Assembly (NCBI GenBank): GCA_900315485.1
Contig: OMZI01000007.1
Location: 25,464-89,463 of the forward strand
Origin: an uncultured Eubacteriales bacterium
GTDB lineage: Bacteria; Bacillota; Clostridia; Peptostreptococcales; Anaerovoracaceae
Length of the DNA stretch: 64,000 nucleotides
Direction: 5' to 3'
Of the stretch, positions 9,944 through 18,690 are shown piece after piece; positions within the stretch are counted from its first letter, which is position 1, and the number at the start of each line of letters is the position of its first letter. The notes below the pieces were generated by a model that was not told where the DNA came from, ran no database searches, and was given only the letters and a program-made list of their open reading frames with translations. A program made the translations under genes and the position numbers.

Positions 9944-10690
9944 CTACTCTGTAAGTGTCGTATCGTATTCGATGACGCGTGCTTCCGGGTAGAAGCCGGC
10001 ATCTCTGTCCTCTGCAGACATCTTTCTGATCGTGCTTATAGCTGCAATATACAGCAGAACTACAAAGCCCAGCAGTATATATGTGAATGCCTGTGTTCCC
10101 ATGAATGCACAGGTGTCATAGACGCCGTGAATGATCATCGGAACTATCAGCGCGAGCAGTGTGCATGCCGCAGAAACGCCGCCCTCTCCGACGATGGCCG
10201 CTTTCTTGGAATACGAGTAGAACACGCCCATGAATACCCCACAGAAAGCATGCAGCGGAACTGCCAGGAACGCCCTTGTGATAGCTGTACCGATACCGTA
10301 CATCGCCACGTACTGGATGTTCTCAAATACAGCAAAGCCTACAGCTGAAGAAACAGCGTAAACGATGCCGTCGAATCTGTAGTTGAAGTAGCGGCTTCTC
10401 CATGATCCTATCCTGAGAGCAAGATACTTTACCGTCTCCTCGCAGAAGGCCGCCAGGCAGAATGATGTCTGCAGCGCGAACTGGATCGTTCCACGCTCAT
10501 ACTGCGGCAGTACCGACTGAAGAGCTCCTTCTGCAGCTCCTGCAACAAGGCATGATGCCGCCCCCATGAACACGATCTTCATTATCATACTCAGCGGCTC
10601 CTTTTCGACCTTGTCCTTACCGTATACGTATCCGAGGATAAGAAGTCCCGGAATTATGGCGAGTGCCATAAGATTATTGTCCATGTACAT
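9944..10690 (-). CDS. PrsW-family intramembrane metalloprotease
   Basis: This is a 248-residue polytopic membrane protein with about seven hydrophobic segments. It carries the PrsW signature motifs: FCEETVKYLA (EExxK) near residue 82, a conserved His in PLHAFCGVFMG near 148, and HGVYDTC near 190. PrsW of Bacillus subtilis performs site-1 cleavage of the anti-sigma factor RsiW. The substrate here is unknown and no anti-sigma gene is visible in the window. The start MYMDNN follows aaagggtgg. It is followed after 56 bp by glgB, so it may share a transcript with the glycogen genes. Family assignment is good; the function in this cell is inferred. Confidence 0.85.
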   Translation of the reverse strand: MYMDNNLMALAIIPGLLILGYVYGKDKVEKEPLSMIMKIVFMGAASCLVAGAAEGALQSVLPQYERGTIQFALQTSFCLAAFCEETVKYLALRIGSWRSRYFNYRFDGIVYAVSSAVGFAVFENIQYVAMYGIGTAITRAFLAVPLHAFCGVFMGVFYSYSKKAAIVGEGGVSAACTLLALIVPMIIHGVYDTCAFMGTQAFTYILLGFVVLLYIAAISTIRKMSAEDRDAGFYPEARVIEYDTTLTE

Positions 10691-10734
10691 TGATGTTCCA
10701 CCCTTTTCTTATCTGTTAAAAATCCTTGCTGCTG

Positions 10735-10824
10735 TTACAGTCTGTTTCTGTTGTTCTTGTACAGAAGGAGTATGTACCACAGGCAGAGCGCCACCAGTAC
10801 GGCTCCGAGTATTTTGGCTAACAT
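10735..10824 (-). CDS. Small single-pass membrane protein, 29 residues
   Basis: A short reading frame encodes MLAKILGAVLVALCLWYILL followed by a short basic tail (LYKNNRNRL). It has a good ribosome site (aaaggcgg, 6 bases before ATG) and fills the gap between fbp and the PrsW gene on the same strand. The composition is one transmembrane helix with a positively charged C-terminus. No family is recognised. The frame and ribosome site support translation, but such a short gene could still be chance. Confidence 0.5.
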   Translation of the reverse strand: MLAKILGAVLVALCLWYILLLYKNNRNRL

Positions 10825-10851
10825 AGCTTACCGCCTTTCTGTATATGTGTA

Positions 10852-12795
10852 TCAGTAGTTTTCCTTGATGAGACCGCTCTTGAATGCATCGAAGAGTGCC
10901 TCAAGGTTTCTTATCTGTTCACGCAGTTCCTCACCTGTGTCGGTGTCTCTGATCAGTATCCTCTCAGCGACTGAGTCGACAAGGTGCATGACAGGTCTGT
11001 GGAACACCTGTGTCCCGTCCTCACGGAGCGGCTCATAAGGCTGATGCTCTGCGAGGTACATGTGCTTGGATGTCATGATAGCAGTATATCCTGCTATGCC
11101 CGTTGTCTTGTGGTATGCCTTGGAGATACCGCCGTCGATTACGAACATCTTGCCGTTGGCCTTGATAGGGCTCTCACCCTTGCTCTGCTTGACAGGCACG
11201 TGTCCGTTCAGGATCCTTCCGATCTTAGGGTTGATTCCGAAGTCCTTGAGGATCTTGTCCGCCATCTCCTCGCTGTCCATATGCTTGTAGTAAGGGACCT
11301 TGTTCTCCTTGTGTGTTGCCTTGTCCTCGATGAAGTACCTCTCGAAGGTCGTCATCTTGTCCTTGCCGAACAGAGGTGAATCCTCGGAGAGCCACAGGAA
11401 CCACATGATGGCTGCCTCTTCAGGTCTGTCCTTCTCAGGGCTGAACCTTGCGGCTCTGATCATCTCGTCAAGCTTCTGGATATATGCGGCGCCTCTGTAT
11501 CTGCCTCCGTCAATCTGCACGGTCTTGAATGTGCCGTTCTCATTGAGCTGCATGCAGCCGTGATAGAGAAGGTTGTTGTTCATGATCTTGTAGAGGCCGC
11601 CGACCTCGAACATATAGTTGATGTGCTTCTGGAGCTTCTCGGAATTGATGATCGAGGACTCGAGAGCGACCATGACTTCTTCTTCCTCCGGAGTCAGCTT
11701 CAGCGGATCCGCAGGGTCGACTGTAGGGAGATTCATATCCCTCATCGGATACTCCTTGCCCTCGATGTTGACTGTTCCCTTATCGAAGTCGATGTTCAGC
11801 AGGAGGTTCCTCTTGTCGAGCTTGTATTCAGGATGCTTGATTATCTCCTGTCCCTCTATCTTGAACTGGATGATCGAGATCATCTTGTGCATCTTGGCTG
11901 CCAGTTCAGGCGGGATAGGGTCATACTTGTTCTGCTCGAGCAGATTAGGCCTGAAGTACTCGCACGGATCGTCTCCGTAGATCTTCTCGGCGAGCGATGC
12001 CAGCGGCCTCAGGTTGAAGCCGTAGCCTACCTCGAGCATGTCAAAGTTGTTGTACCTTACGTTGATACGGATGATGGTCGCGATGCAGGCTCTGTTGCCG
12101 CACGCTGCACCCATCCACAGGACATCGTGGTTGCCCCACTGGATGTCCACGCCGCGGTTGGACATAAGGTAGTCCATGATGACATGGGATTTTGCACCTC
12201 TGTCGAAGATATCTCCGATGATGTGGAGCCTGTCGACTGTGAGGTTGGCGATGGTCTCTGTGAGGTCTGTGATGAACACCTCAGCAGCGCCGTACTCGAT
12301 GAGTGTGTCGATGATCTCATCGTAGTATTTGTGTCTGTCCAGTACATCGTCAGCGAACAGGAGCTCGTCCATGATGTATGACGATGCCTTAGGAAGACGT
12401 TTCTTTACTTTCGATCTTGTGTATTTATTGGAGACTACGCGGCATACTGCGACAAGCCTTCTGATGGCAACTTTGCACCATGCGTCAAAGTCAGGCTCGC
12501 TCTTCTTTCTTCTCTTAAGCTCCGCTTCCGGATTGTAGATAAGAGAGGCGAGCTCATCGCACTCCTTCTCGGTCAGGATGTTGCCGAAGACCTCATCGAT
12601 CCTCATCCTGATCATTCCGGAGCCTGATCTTACGAAATACTGGAAAGCGTCGAACTCTCCGTGCAGGTCACTCAGAAAGAACTCCGTAGCCTTAGGAAGA
12701 GCCAGAATAGCTCTGAGGTTTATGATTTCTGTCCTTGCAGCTCTCGCATTAGGATATTTCTCCGCAAGCAGCTTGAGATACTGGATATCCGGCAT
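10852..12795 (-). CDS. fbp: Fructose-1,6-bisphosphatase, class III
   Basis: This is the Firmicutes-specific class III enzyme of gluconeogenesis, converting fructose-1,6-bisphosphate to fructose-6-phosphate. The 647 residues match the Bacillus Fbp length. Calcineurin-like metal-site motifs are visible: FLSDLHGEFDAF near residue 40, GDIFDRGAKS near 195, QWGNHDVLWMG near 220 and NGHVPVKQSKGE near 530. The ribosome site gtaaggaggtaag is strong. It lies 55 bp after murA and upstream of the glycogen cluster, which fits a flow from gluconeogenesis to glucose-phosphate and glycogen. Confidence 0.96.
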   Translation of the reverse strand: MPDIQYLKLLAEKYPNARAARTEIINLRAILALPKATEFFLSDLHGEFDAFQYFVRSGSGMIRMRIDEVFGNILTEKECDELASLIYNPEAELKRRKKSEPDFDAWCKVAIRRLVAVCRVVSNKYTRSKVKKRLPKASSYIMDELLFADDVLDRHKYYDEIIDTLIEYGAAEVFITDLTETIANLTVDRLHIIGDIFDRGAKSHVIMDYLMSNRGVDIQWGNHDVLWMGAACGNRACIATIIRINVRYNNFDMLEVGYGFNLRPLASLAEKIYGDDPCEYFRPNLLEQNKYDPIPPELAAKMHKMISIIQFKIEGQEIIKHPEYKLDKRNLLLNIDFDKGTVNIEGKEYPMRDMNLPTVDPADPLKLTPEEEEVMVALESSIINSEKLQKHINYMFEVGGLYKIMNNNLLYHGCMQLNENGTFKTVQIDGGRYRGAAYIQKLDEMIRAARFSPEKDRPEEAAIMWFLWLSEDSPLFGKDKMTTFERYFIEDKATHKENKVPYYKHMDSEEMADKILKDFGINPKIGRILNGHVPVKQSKGESPIKANGKMFVIDGGISKAYHKTTGIAGYTAIMTSKHMYLAEHQPYEPLREDGTQVFHRPVMHLVDSVAERILIRDTDTGEELREQIRNLEALFDAFKSGLIKENY

Positions 12796-12850
12796 AGTCT
12801 TACCTCCTTACACAGCGGATCATATCGCAGGCCTGTATGCCAGGGGCTTA

Positions 12851-14125
12851 TCAGTCCTGCTCGATCTTCATTATGTCAGCTCCGAGGCCCTTGAACTTAC
12901 CGACGAAGTTCTCATAGCCTCTCTCTATGTGATATATCTCGCTTATCTCTGTAGTCCCCTTTGCAACAAGTCCCGCGAGCACCATTGCGGCACCGGCTCT
13001 TAAATCCGTAGCTCTGACCTTGGCACCCTTCAGCTTCTTTCCGCCCGGAACTATGGCTTCTCTGTTTTCCGTGGAAATGTCAGCACCCATTCTGTTCAGC
13101 TCGACAACATGCATGAATCTGTTTTCGAAAACTGTCTCCCTGACGATGCTCTGGCCCTTTACGGTGGTCAGGAACGCCATGAACGGTGACTGGATGTCTG
13201 TCGGGAAGCCCGGATAAGGAAGTGTCTTGATGTCCGTGGCAACGAGCTCTCTGTCTCTTGCGTCCACGTAGATGCCTTCAGGCAGTACCTCAACGTCAAC
13301 GTTGCACTCCTTGAGCTTGGCGATTATAGGTCTTACGTGGCCCGGCAGAGCGTTCTTTACAAGAACGTCGCCTCTTGTTATAGCTGCAGCCAGCATGAAT
13401 GTGCCTGTTTCGATCCTGTCCGGGATGACAGCATGGATACAGCCGGAGAGCTTTTCGACTCCCTCGATCCTGATCATGTCTGTTCCGGCGTACTTGATCC
13501 TTGCGCCCATCTTGTTCAGAAGGTTGGCAAGGTCGATGATCTCAGGCTCCTTGGCCGCATTCTCTATGATGGTCGTTCCCTTTGAGAGGGTCGCTGCCAT
13601 CATGATGTTCTCTGTAGCACCTACGCTCGGGAAGTCGAGGTAGATGGCATCCCCTGCGAGTCCGTCCTCAGGAGCGGTGACGATGACTCTTCCGTTATCA
13701 TCATCTTCCACAACGTCAGCGCCGAGTGCCCTGAATCCCTTGAGGTGCAGGTCGATAGGCCTCTTGCCTATAGTGCAGCCTCCCGGCATAGGCATTACGA
13801 CCTTGCCGTGACGGGCAAGCATAGGACCCATAGTAAATACGGAAGCTCTCATCTCCTGGACAAGTTCAGCCTTGCCCTCGCAGCACCTGACTTCCTTCAT
13901 TGCCGCCTTTATGACTCCCTTCTCGCTGTCGTCGATAACAGAGCCGTAATTGGTCAGCATTTCCTTCATTACATTAACGTCAACAAGATCAGGCACGCCC
14001 TCGATGGTGCATGTCTGATCTGTGAGTATCGTAGCGGCAAGCAGCGGAAGGACTGAGTTCTTCGCGCCGCTTATTTCGACCTCTCCGTGAAGAGGTCCGC
14101 TGCTGTTGACAAGTATTTTTGCCAT
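12851..14125 (-). CDS. murA: UDP-N-acetylglucosamine 1-carboxyvinyltransferase
   Basis: MurA transfers enolpyruvate from PEP to UDP-GlcNAc, the first committed step of peptidoglycan synthesis. The 424 residues contain the N-terminal SGAKNSVLPLLAATIL motif and the catalytic loop MPMPGGCTIGKRPIDLH. The loop carries Cys117, the residue modified by fosfomycin in sensitive enzymes. The C-terminus has GAAMVLAGLVAKG. The ribosome site is ggggagataata. It follows the 245-residue Ala/Lys-rich membrane protein gene by 3 bp, so these are cotranscribed. Confidence 0.96.
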   Translation of the reverse strand: MAKILVNSSGPLHGEVEISGAKNSVLPLLAATILTDQTCTIEGVPDLVDVNVMKEMLTNYGSVIDDSEKGVIKAAMKEVRCCEGKAELVQEMRASVFTMGPMLARHGKVVMPMPGGCTIGKRPIDLHLKGFRALGADVVEDDDNGRVIVTAPEDGLAGDAIYLDFPSVGATENIMMAATLSKGTTIIENAAKEPEIIDLANLLNKMGARIKYAGTDMIRIEGVEKLSGCIHAVIPDRIETGTFMLAAAITRGDVLVKNALPGHVRPIIAKLKECNVDVEVLPEGIYVDARDRELVATDIKTLPYPGFPTDIQSPFMAFLTTVKGQSIVRETVFENRFMHVVELNRMGADISTENREAIVPGGKKLKGAKVRATDLRAGAAMVLAGLVAKGTTEISEIYHIERGYENFVGKFKGLGADIMKIEQD

Positions 14126-14128
14126 TTA

Positions 14129-14866
14129 TTATCTCCCCAGTAGTATTTTTTTAAATTTTGTCCAGACAGTGCTCAGGAAGCCTTTTCCCTTTGCTTTCTT
14201 TGCACTCTTTGCTGCCTTTGCTTCAGCCCTTAAGGACTCTTTTGCAGCCTTTGCCTCAGCCCTTAAAGCCTCTTTTGCAGCCGCTTTCGCAGCTTTTGCA
14301 TCAACGATCGCTGCCTTTTTTGCAACTCTTGCTTCTGCTTTTGCGACCCTTCTCATGGCTATTGCTTCGGCCTTTGCAGTATTCCTTAAGTTTCTTGCTT
14401 CTGCTTTTGCAGCCTTTTTGCTCATCTTCTTGGCCTTCAGCATGGCCTTTCTCTCGAGTTCAGTCTGCTTATTGACCTTTCTGATCATCTTCTGTGACCT
14501 TTTGAGTTCCTTGCGGGCCTGCTTGCGGGCTCTCCTTTCCGATCCGCTTCTTCCGGTCAGTTTTCTTCCGATCATCCCCAGAAGATTGATCACTGTAAGT
14601 CCGGCCGCTCCGGCGGCGATAGCCTTGATCGCAGGTGAAGTATCTGCAGCAATATTTGAAGCTGCAGAGATGATTGAATTCTCAGTCTCGGTTGCCTTTG
14701 TTTTGGTTTCCTCCAGCATCGTCTGTCCGTCGTCCACGAGCTTTTTGCTCTTCTTCAGAAGCTCGATGGCATGCTTTGCCATTATGGCCACGACGACCAC
14801 GAAAGCGATAAGAACGAGGATCAGGCATATCACAAGGATCTGATTAACTGATAAAGCACAAATCAT
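14129..14866 (-). CDS. Membrane-anchored Ala/Lys-rich protein with histone H1-like tail
   Basis: The function is not recognised. Of 245 residues, 7-30 form one transmembrane helix. Residues 31-75 are a predicted coiled coil with a DUF948-like look, and about 80-105 form a Gly/Ala-rich hydrophobic stretch. From about 110 to the end the protein is dominated by Ala, Lys, Arg and Glu. The tail contains near-repeats such as LRAEAKAAKESLRAEAKAAK and resembles histone H1 or other nucleic-acid-binding basic tails. The tail is also predicted to be helical. It starts 24 bp after the stop of the 91-residue membrane protein and ends 3 bp before murA. The 91-residue protein begins with a similar helix, suggesting a functional pair. 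A cell-envelope or nucleoid-tethering role is speculation. Confidence 0.7.
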   Translation of the reverse strand: MICALSVNQILVICLILVLIAFVVVVAIMAKHAIELLKKSKKLVDDGQTMLEETKTKATETENSIISAASNIAADTSPAIKAIAAGAAGLTVINLLGMIGRKLTGRSGSERRARKQARKELKRSQKMIRKVNKQTELERKAMLKAKKMSKKAAKAEARNLRNTAKAEAIAMRRVAKAEARVAKKAAIVDAKAAKAAAKEALRAEAKAAKESLRAEAKAAKSAKKAKGKGFLSTVWTKFKKILLGR

Positions 14867-14890
14867 TTTGTTTCTCCTTTTCCTCTGTTC

Positions 14891-15166
14891 CTATTTCCAG
14901 AATCTCTCAAGCGCATTGCTGGCGAGCGCAACGCCCTTAGCAACGACTCCGGCAATCTGTGATGCTTTTTCCCTGATGATCGAACCTACACCGTCTACCG
15001 TCTCCTTGACGCTCTTTGCAGCTCCGGTGCCACCGTCGAGGATGGCATTGGCCTTCTTGATGGTGTCTGTGACGTTGGCGACCATTACGATCAGGAATAC
15101 CACCAGCACGATCAGTGCGATCAGAAGAATACCGATCAGTACGCCTTTCACACTTACAGTAATCAT
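14891..15166 (-). CDS. Small DUF948-like membrane protein, 91 residues
   Basis: A transmembrane helix (about residues 8-30, rich in Ile, Leu and Val) is followed by an amphipathic stretch containing NVTDTIKKANAILDGG and SVKETVDGVGSIIREKASQI. This arrangement is typical of DUF948/YtxG-like proteins. It is the first gene of the unit that continues to the H1-like protein and murA. The ribosome site aaaggagag precedes the ATG. An AT-rich stretch at 15230-15250 with TATAAT-like sequence is a plausible promoter. The function is unknown. Confidence 0.7.
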   Translation of the reverse strand: MITVSVKGVLIGILLIALIVLVVFLIVMVANVTDTIKKANAILDGGTGAAKSVKETVDGVGSIIREKASQIAGVVAKGVALASNALERFWK

Positions 15167-15274
15167 ATCTGTTCTCTCCTTTTGTTCTTACTTTCCCCGC
15201 CCTGCAGGCAGGAAGAGGTGTTTTATTATTAACTCCTATTATAATATAAGTAGCATCTGATATGTTGAAGAATT

Positions 15275-16045
15275 TCACTGCCGCTCATATATTCTCATGA
15301 TGTCATCCGTGTATCCGCCGTCCGGTGTATGGACCGCTATCTGAGGCAGCATCCTGAGTTCGGCTCCCGCCCCTTTTACAGCGTGTATCAGGACGATGTT
15401 GGCCGCCTGAGCCTCCGCCGGGACGACCATCTGCATCTCCTTGGGCTCAAGTCCTGCCTCCCTCAGCGCACTGAATATGTCCGCCAGTCTGTCCGGTCTG
15501 TGCACCAGGTAGAAGCTGCCGCCGTCCCTGAGCATCGCTGCCGCCGCACGGGCAAAATCCCCGATGTCCGCGGTAGTCTCATGCCTCGCGATGTAACGGT
15601 CTCCGGATTCACTCGGTATCGCGGAGTTTCGCCTGAAGTACGGAGGGTTGGATACGACTGCGTCGAACGCTCCTCTGAGGCCGGATGTTTCCGCATCTGT
15701 TTCAGCGGTCCCGGTGCCGCCGGCAATACCGCTCACATCGGCCGTGATGATCCTGACTCTGTCCTCAAGGCCGTTGAGAGATACGGCCTCTCTCGCCCTG
15801 TCTGCCGCTTCTTCCCTCTTCTCGACTCCGGTGACACGGATGCCCGCCACCTTGTGCGTCAGTATGAATGCGACTATGCCGCAGTCCGTTCCGAGGTCTG
15901 CTGCAGTGCTCCCCTGAGGTATGCCGCGCGCACCGGTCTCTCCGGCCGCGAAGGCTGCGAGCAGAACGGCATCGACTCCGTAGCCGAATCCCTTCTTCTG
16001 GATGACCTTAATATTCCCGAATCCGGTGTCATCTGTTCTCAGCAT
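15275..16045 (-). CDS. tRNA1(Val) (adenine37-N6)-methyltransferase-like protein
   Basis: This 256-residue SAM-dependent methyltransferase belongs to the YfiC/TrmN6 (YabB in Bacillus) family. The N-terminus KVIQKKGFGYGVDAVLLAAFA and the catalytic NPPY motif (AVVSNPPYFRRNS, near residue 133) are diagnostic for N6-adenine methylation. The SAM-binding loop reads AADLGTDCGIVAFIL near residue 48. The likely target is A37 of a tRNA, as in characterised relatives. The gene follows ricT by 5 bp, the same neighbour order as in Bacillus (tmk-holB-yaaT-yabB). Confidence 0.88.
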   Translation of the reverse strand: MLRTDDTGFGNIKVIQKKGFGYGVDAVLLAAFAAGETGARGIPQGSTAADLGTDCGIVAFILTHKVAGIRVTGVEKREEAADRAREAVSLNGLEDRVRIITADVSGIAGGTGTAETDAETSGLRGAFDAVVSNPPYFRRNSAIPSESGDRYIARHETTADIGDFARAAAAMLRDGGSFYLVHRPDRLADIFSALREAGLEPKEMQMVVPAEAQAANIVLIHAVKGAGAELRMLPQIAVHTPDGGYTDDIMRIYERQ

Positions 16046-16050
16046 CGGGA

Positions 16051-17004
16051 TCAGAATTCGCGCATCAGTTCTTCGAGCTCACGGATCTCCTCATCGTCTG
16101 CAAGCTCTTCCTTTTCAGCATCAAGGTCGATCCCGATGTCGCTGTCAGCTGCCTGACCTCCCTTTTTGCCCTTCTTGCGCCTTCTTATATCCTCCTTCGC
16201 GTAGGACTTTATCTCCTGAGCGAAGATCTCCTCACCTGTGTCAGGGTCGATCTCGATGCCTCTAGTGTTGATCCTGCCGTTGAAGTAGTCAACGCTGATG
16301 ACCTTGGCAAGGCCGTCAGGTGTATCGACTCTCTCGTTGTCCTTAGGCATGCCCTTGCGGAGCTCCTTGTATGTCTTGTCCTCGAAGTTGAGGCAGCACA
16401 TGAGCCTTCCGCATGTCCCGGAGATCTTGGTCGGGTTCAGCGAGAGGTTCTGCTGTTTTGCCATCTTGATGGAGACCGGCTGGAAGTCGTGGAGCCACTT
16501 GCTGCAGCACAGCGGTCTTCCGCATATGCCGATGCCGCCGAGCATCTTGGCTTCGTCTCTGACTCCGATCTGTCTCAGCTCGATCCTGTTGTGGAAGTGG
16601 CCTGCCAGGTCCTTGGCGAGTTCTCTGAAGTCCACTCTGCCGTCTGCCGAGAAATAGAAGACTATCTTGGAGCCGTCGATCATGAACTCAACGTCGATCA
16701 GTTTCATGTCCAGTCCGTGCTTTGCTATCTTCTCAGCGCAGACCTTCATGGCCCCGTCTCTCTTTGCGAGGTTCTCCTTGTACTTCTTAAGGTCCTCATC
16801 TGTGGCCTTGCGCTCTACCGGCTTGAGTGCCGCGACGAGCTTGTCCTCTTCTATCATTCTGTTGGCGATCAGTATGTGGCCGAGCTCAAGACCTCTTGCG
16901 GTCTCGACTATGACCATGTCGCCCAGTTCGTACTTCTGACCTGCAGGGTCGAAGTAATATGTCTTGCCGGCCTTAAGGAAGCCGACGCCGACGATCTCTA
17001 CCAT
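16051..17004 (-). CDS. ricT: RicT/YaaT, PSP1-domain regulatory iron-sulfur protein
   Basis: The 317 residues carry a PSP1 C-terminal domain with the conserved cysteine-rich stretch GGIGICGRPLCCSKWL (about 155-170) and SGTCGRLMCCLNFE (about 193-206). In Bacillus subtilis this protein (YaaT) forms the Y-complex with YlbF and YmcA. That complex carries Fe-S clusters and influences RNase Y-dependent mRNA processing and phosphorelay activity. No ylbF or ymcA is present in the window. The C-terminus is highly charged (RRRKKGKKGG then an acidic tail). It lies 13 bp after holB. Confidence 0.92.
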   Translation of the reverse strand: MVEIVGVGFLKAGKTYYFDPAGQKYELGDMVIVETARGLELGHILIANRMIEEDKLVAALKPVERKATDEDLKKYKENLAKRDGAMKVCAEKIAKHGLDMKLIDVEFMIDGSKIVFYFSADGRVDFRELAKDLAGHFHNRIELRQIGVRDEAKMLGGIGICGRPLCCSKWLHDFQPVSIKMAKQQNLSLNPTKISGTCGRLMCCLNFEDKTYKELRKGMPKDNERVDTPDGLAKVISVDYFNGRINTRGIEIDPDTGEEIFAQEIKSYAKEDIRRRKKGKKGGQAADSDIGIDLDAEKEELADDEEIRELEELMREF

Positions 17005-17017
17005 ATATGTTTCCTTT

Positions 17018-17872
17018 CTATATATCCAGATACAGCCGCTTCAGCGCCTTGGTGTGCTGCATATCGCGGCGTATATCCATTCTTGCCTTGTTTATCTCTT
17101 CTATCGCATGGGCACATGCTGCCGGGCTGCCCTGACGCTCTCCGCGGGCTGCCGCTGTCATGCGCTCCCTGAATTCATCCTCTATAACGTTCAGAAGATA
17201 CAGTGCATCTTCTCTGCTCTTTATGTTCTTCTCGAGCGCGCTTCTGATCTCATGGAATGCGTGCTTTCTGTCCGCATACATTGCCGCGATGGTCTCTGAT
17301 GCAGACTGAAGCTTGGCATCCGCATCCACTTCATCCGCTCCTTCCGCCTCGGCATCGGATGCGGTGTAGCCTTCGTAGTCTGCAGTCCTGACAAAGCTCA
17401 GTCTCGACTGCACCGTGTCCAGCAGATTATCCCTGTTCGAGACTCCCAGCAGGATGATGGTGTCCGGCGCAGGCTCCTCGAGAGTCTTCAGGAGCTTGTT
17501 CTGGATGATCTCGCTTAATGTGTCAGCCTCGTCGACGATACCTATGAGATACCTTCCGTAAGAACCCATGCTGAGCCTCTCGATAAAAGCCGCGGCATCA
17601 TCGACTCTGTATGTCTCTCTTCCCGTCTTTGATGCGCCGGTGCTCCTGCTCATGCGGACGATGTCCAGGCTGGTACCTGCCGCTGCCTGAAGGCATGACG
17701 GGCATCTGCCGCAAGGGCGCGCACCCGCCTCCGGCGAGGTGCAGAGAAGGCCCGCAGCCAGGTCATTTATGAAGGCTCTGCGGGCTTCTCCCGCTCTGCC
17801 TTCGCAGGCGAAGGCATGAGCCGCCCTTGCCCCTTCAGTAATATTCATGACCAGTTCATTAATGCTTTGCAT
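17018..17872 (-). CDS. holB: DNA polymerase III delta' subunit
   Basis: HolB is the clamp-loader delta' subunit. The 284 residues contain a zinc-binding CGRCPSCLQAAAG motif near residue 53. They also contain the clamp-loader sequence YLIGIVDEADTLSEIIQNKLLKTLEEPAPDT, given here only as spanning residues 105-135. The P-loop position (HAFACEGRAGEARRAF) is degenerate, as expected for delta', which does not hydrolyse ATP. The start at 17872 has a weak ribosome site. It follows tmk by 6 bp and is probably coupled to it. Confidence 0.93.
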   Translation of the reverse strand: MQSINELVMNITEGARAAHAFACEGRAGEARRAFINDLAAGLLCTSPEAGARPCGRCPSCLQAAAGTSLDIVRMSRSTGASKTGRETYRVDDAAAFIERLSMGSYGRYLIGIVDEADTLSEIIQNKLLKTLEEPAPDTIILLGVSNRDNLLDTVQSRLSFVRTADYEGYTASDAEAEGADEVDADAKLQSASETIAAMYADRKHAFHEIRSALEKNIKSREDALYLLNVIEDEFRERMTAAARGERQGSPAACAHAIEEINKARMDIRRDMQHTKALKRLYLDI

Positions 17873-17878
17873 CAGGAA

Positions 17879-18508
17879 TCAGATACCCTTCTCAGCGCAC
17901 AGCTCTTCGAGACATGCGTATATATTGCTGCAGATCTCCTCAACAGTGTCAGCGGCATTGATGCGCTTTACCCTGTCAGGCTCTGCTTCTGCTATCTTCT
18001 TATATCCTTCGTAGACTCTGTAGTGGAAGTCCAGCTTTTCAAGCTCAAGCCTGTCGAGCTCGCCCGCCTTCTCAGCTCTCGCCCTGCCTGCCGCCGGGTC
18101 TATGTCGAGCCAGAAGGTGATGTCCGGTCTGAGCCCGCCGGTCGCATGCCTGTTGACCTCCGCGACCATGTCCCCGAGTCCGCGGCCGTATGCCTGATAG
18201 GCCACCGAGGAGTCCACGAACCTGTCGCAGATGACCACTTCGCCCCTCTCAAGGGCCGGGATGATCAGCTCCCTTACGTGCTGTGCCCTCGATGCTGCGT
18301 ATATCATCATCTCGGTAACATCGGTCATCTCGGTGTTGCGGTTGTCGAGGAGGATGTCTCTCAGCTTCTCACTTATCTGAGTCCCGCCCGGCTCTCTCGT
18401 ATGCACGACAACGAGGCCCTTCTCAGTGAAGAACCTCTCGATGTTTCTTATCTGTGTGGATTTGCCCGCACCGTCTCCGCCTTCAAGCGTAATGAACAGC
18501 CCTTTCAT
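17879..18508 (-). CDS. tmk: Thymidylate kinase
   Basis: Tmk phosphorylates dTMP to dTDP. Translation most likely starts at 18508 (MKGLFITLEGGDGAGKST), directly after the ribosome site aaggaggcggag, giving 209 residues. The frame is open 28 codons further upstream, but that extension lacks a ribosome site and overlaps a small membrane-protein gene. The P-loop is GGDGAGKST at residues 10-18, the DR(F/Y/H) motif is CDRFVDSSVAYQ near 96, and TREPGGT is near 40. The ATG overlaps the stop of the upstream small gene (ATGA), suggesting translational coupling. Confidence 0.96.
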   Translation of the reverse strand: MKGLFITLEGGDGAGKSTQIRNIERFFTEKGLVVVHTREPGGTQISEKLRDILLDNRNTEMTDVTEMMIYAASRAQHVRELIIPALERGEVVICDRFVDSSVAYQAYGRGLGDMVAEVNRHATGGLRPDITFWLDIDPAAGRARAEKAGELDRLELEKLDFHYRVYEGYKKIAEAEPDRVKRINAADTVEEICSNIYACLEELCAEKGI

Positions 18509-18660
18509 CTCCGCCTCCTTTTTCTGAGTGATGGATTCTCGAGGGCATCCTGGCGGTTTTTGCGTCTGACGTATTCTGCGACCTGGAGCCACAGGTAGAA
18601 CGCCAGTGCCAGCACCGGTGCAGCCACAAGTATTATCAGTAAAATCTTAAAGAAAATCAT
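18505..18660 (-). CDS. Small membrane protein upstream of tmk, 51 residues
   Basis: The frame runs from ATG at 18660 to a TGA that overlaps the tmk start by four bases. Residues 2-26 form one transmembrane helix (MIFFKILLIILVAAPVLALA and onward). The rest is polar and ends in a strongly basic cluster (LRKRRRR). The overlap and the shared strand support a genuine operon member. The ribosome site before 18660 is weak. No family is recognised. The basic C-terminus is partly dictated by the embedded tmk ribosome site (aaggaggcggag), so its protein-level importance is uncertain. Confidence 0.5.
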   Translation of the reverse strand: MIFFKILLIILVAAPVLALAFYLWLQVAEYVRRKNRQDALENPSLRKRRRR

Positions 18661-18690
18661 ACGCAGTTATTGTATCACATTATGCGTCCG

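Noticed and set aside
11659-11674. Another copy of the GAGGACTCGAG word of elements A and B
   Set aside because: It lies within the fbp coding sequence without flanking inverted repeats or the CTGCGG partner, so it is coincidental.
18509-18592. Longer thymidylate kinase start at 18592
   Set aside because: The P-loop protein family starts at MKGLF; the upstream codons have no ribosome site and overlap the 51-residue gene.
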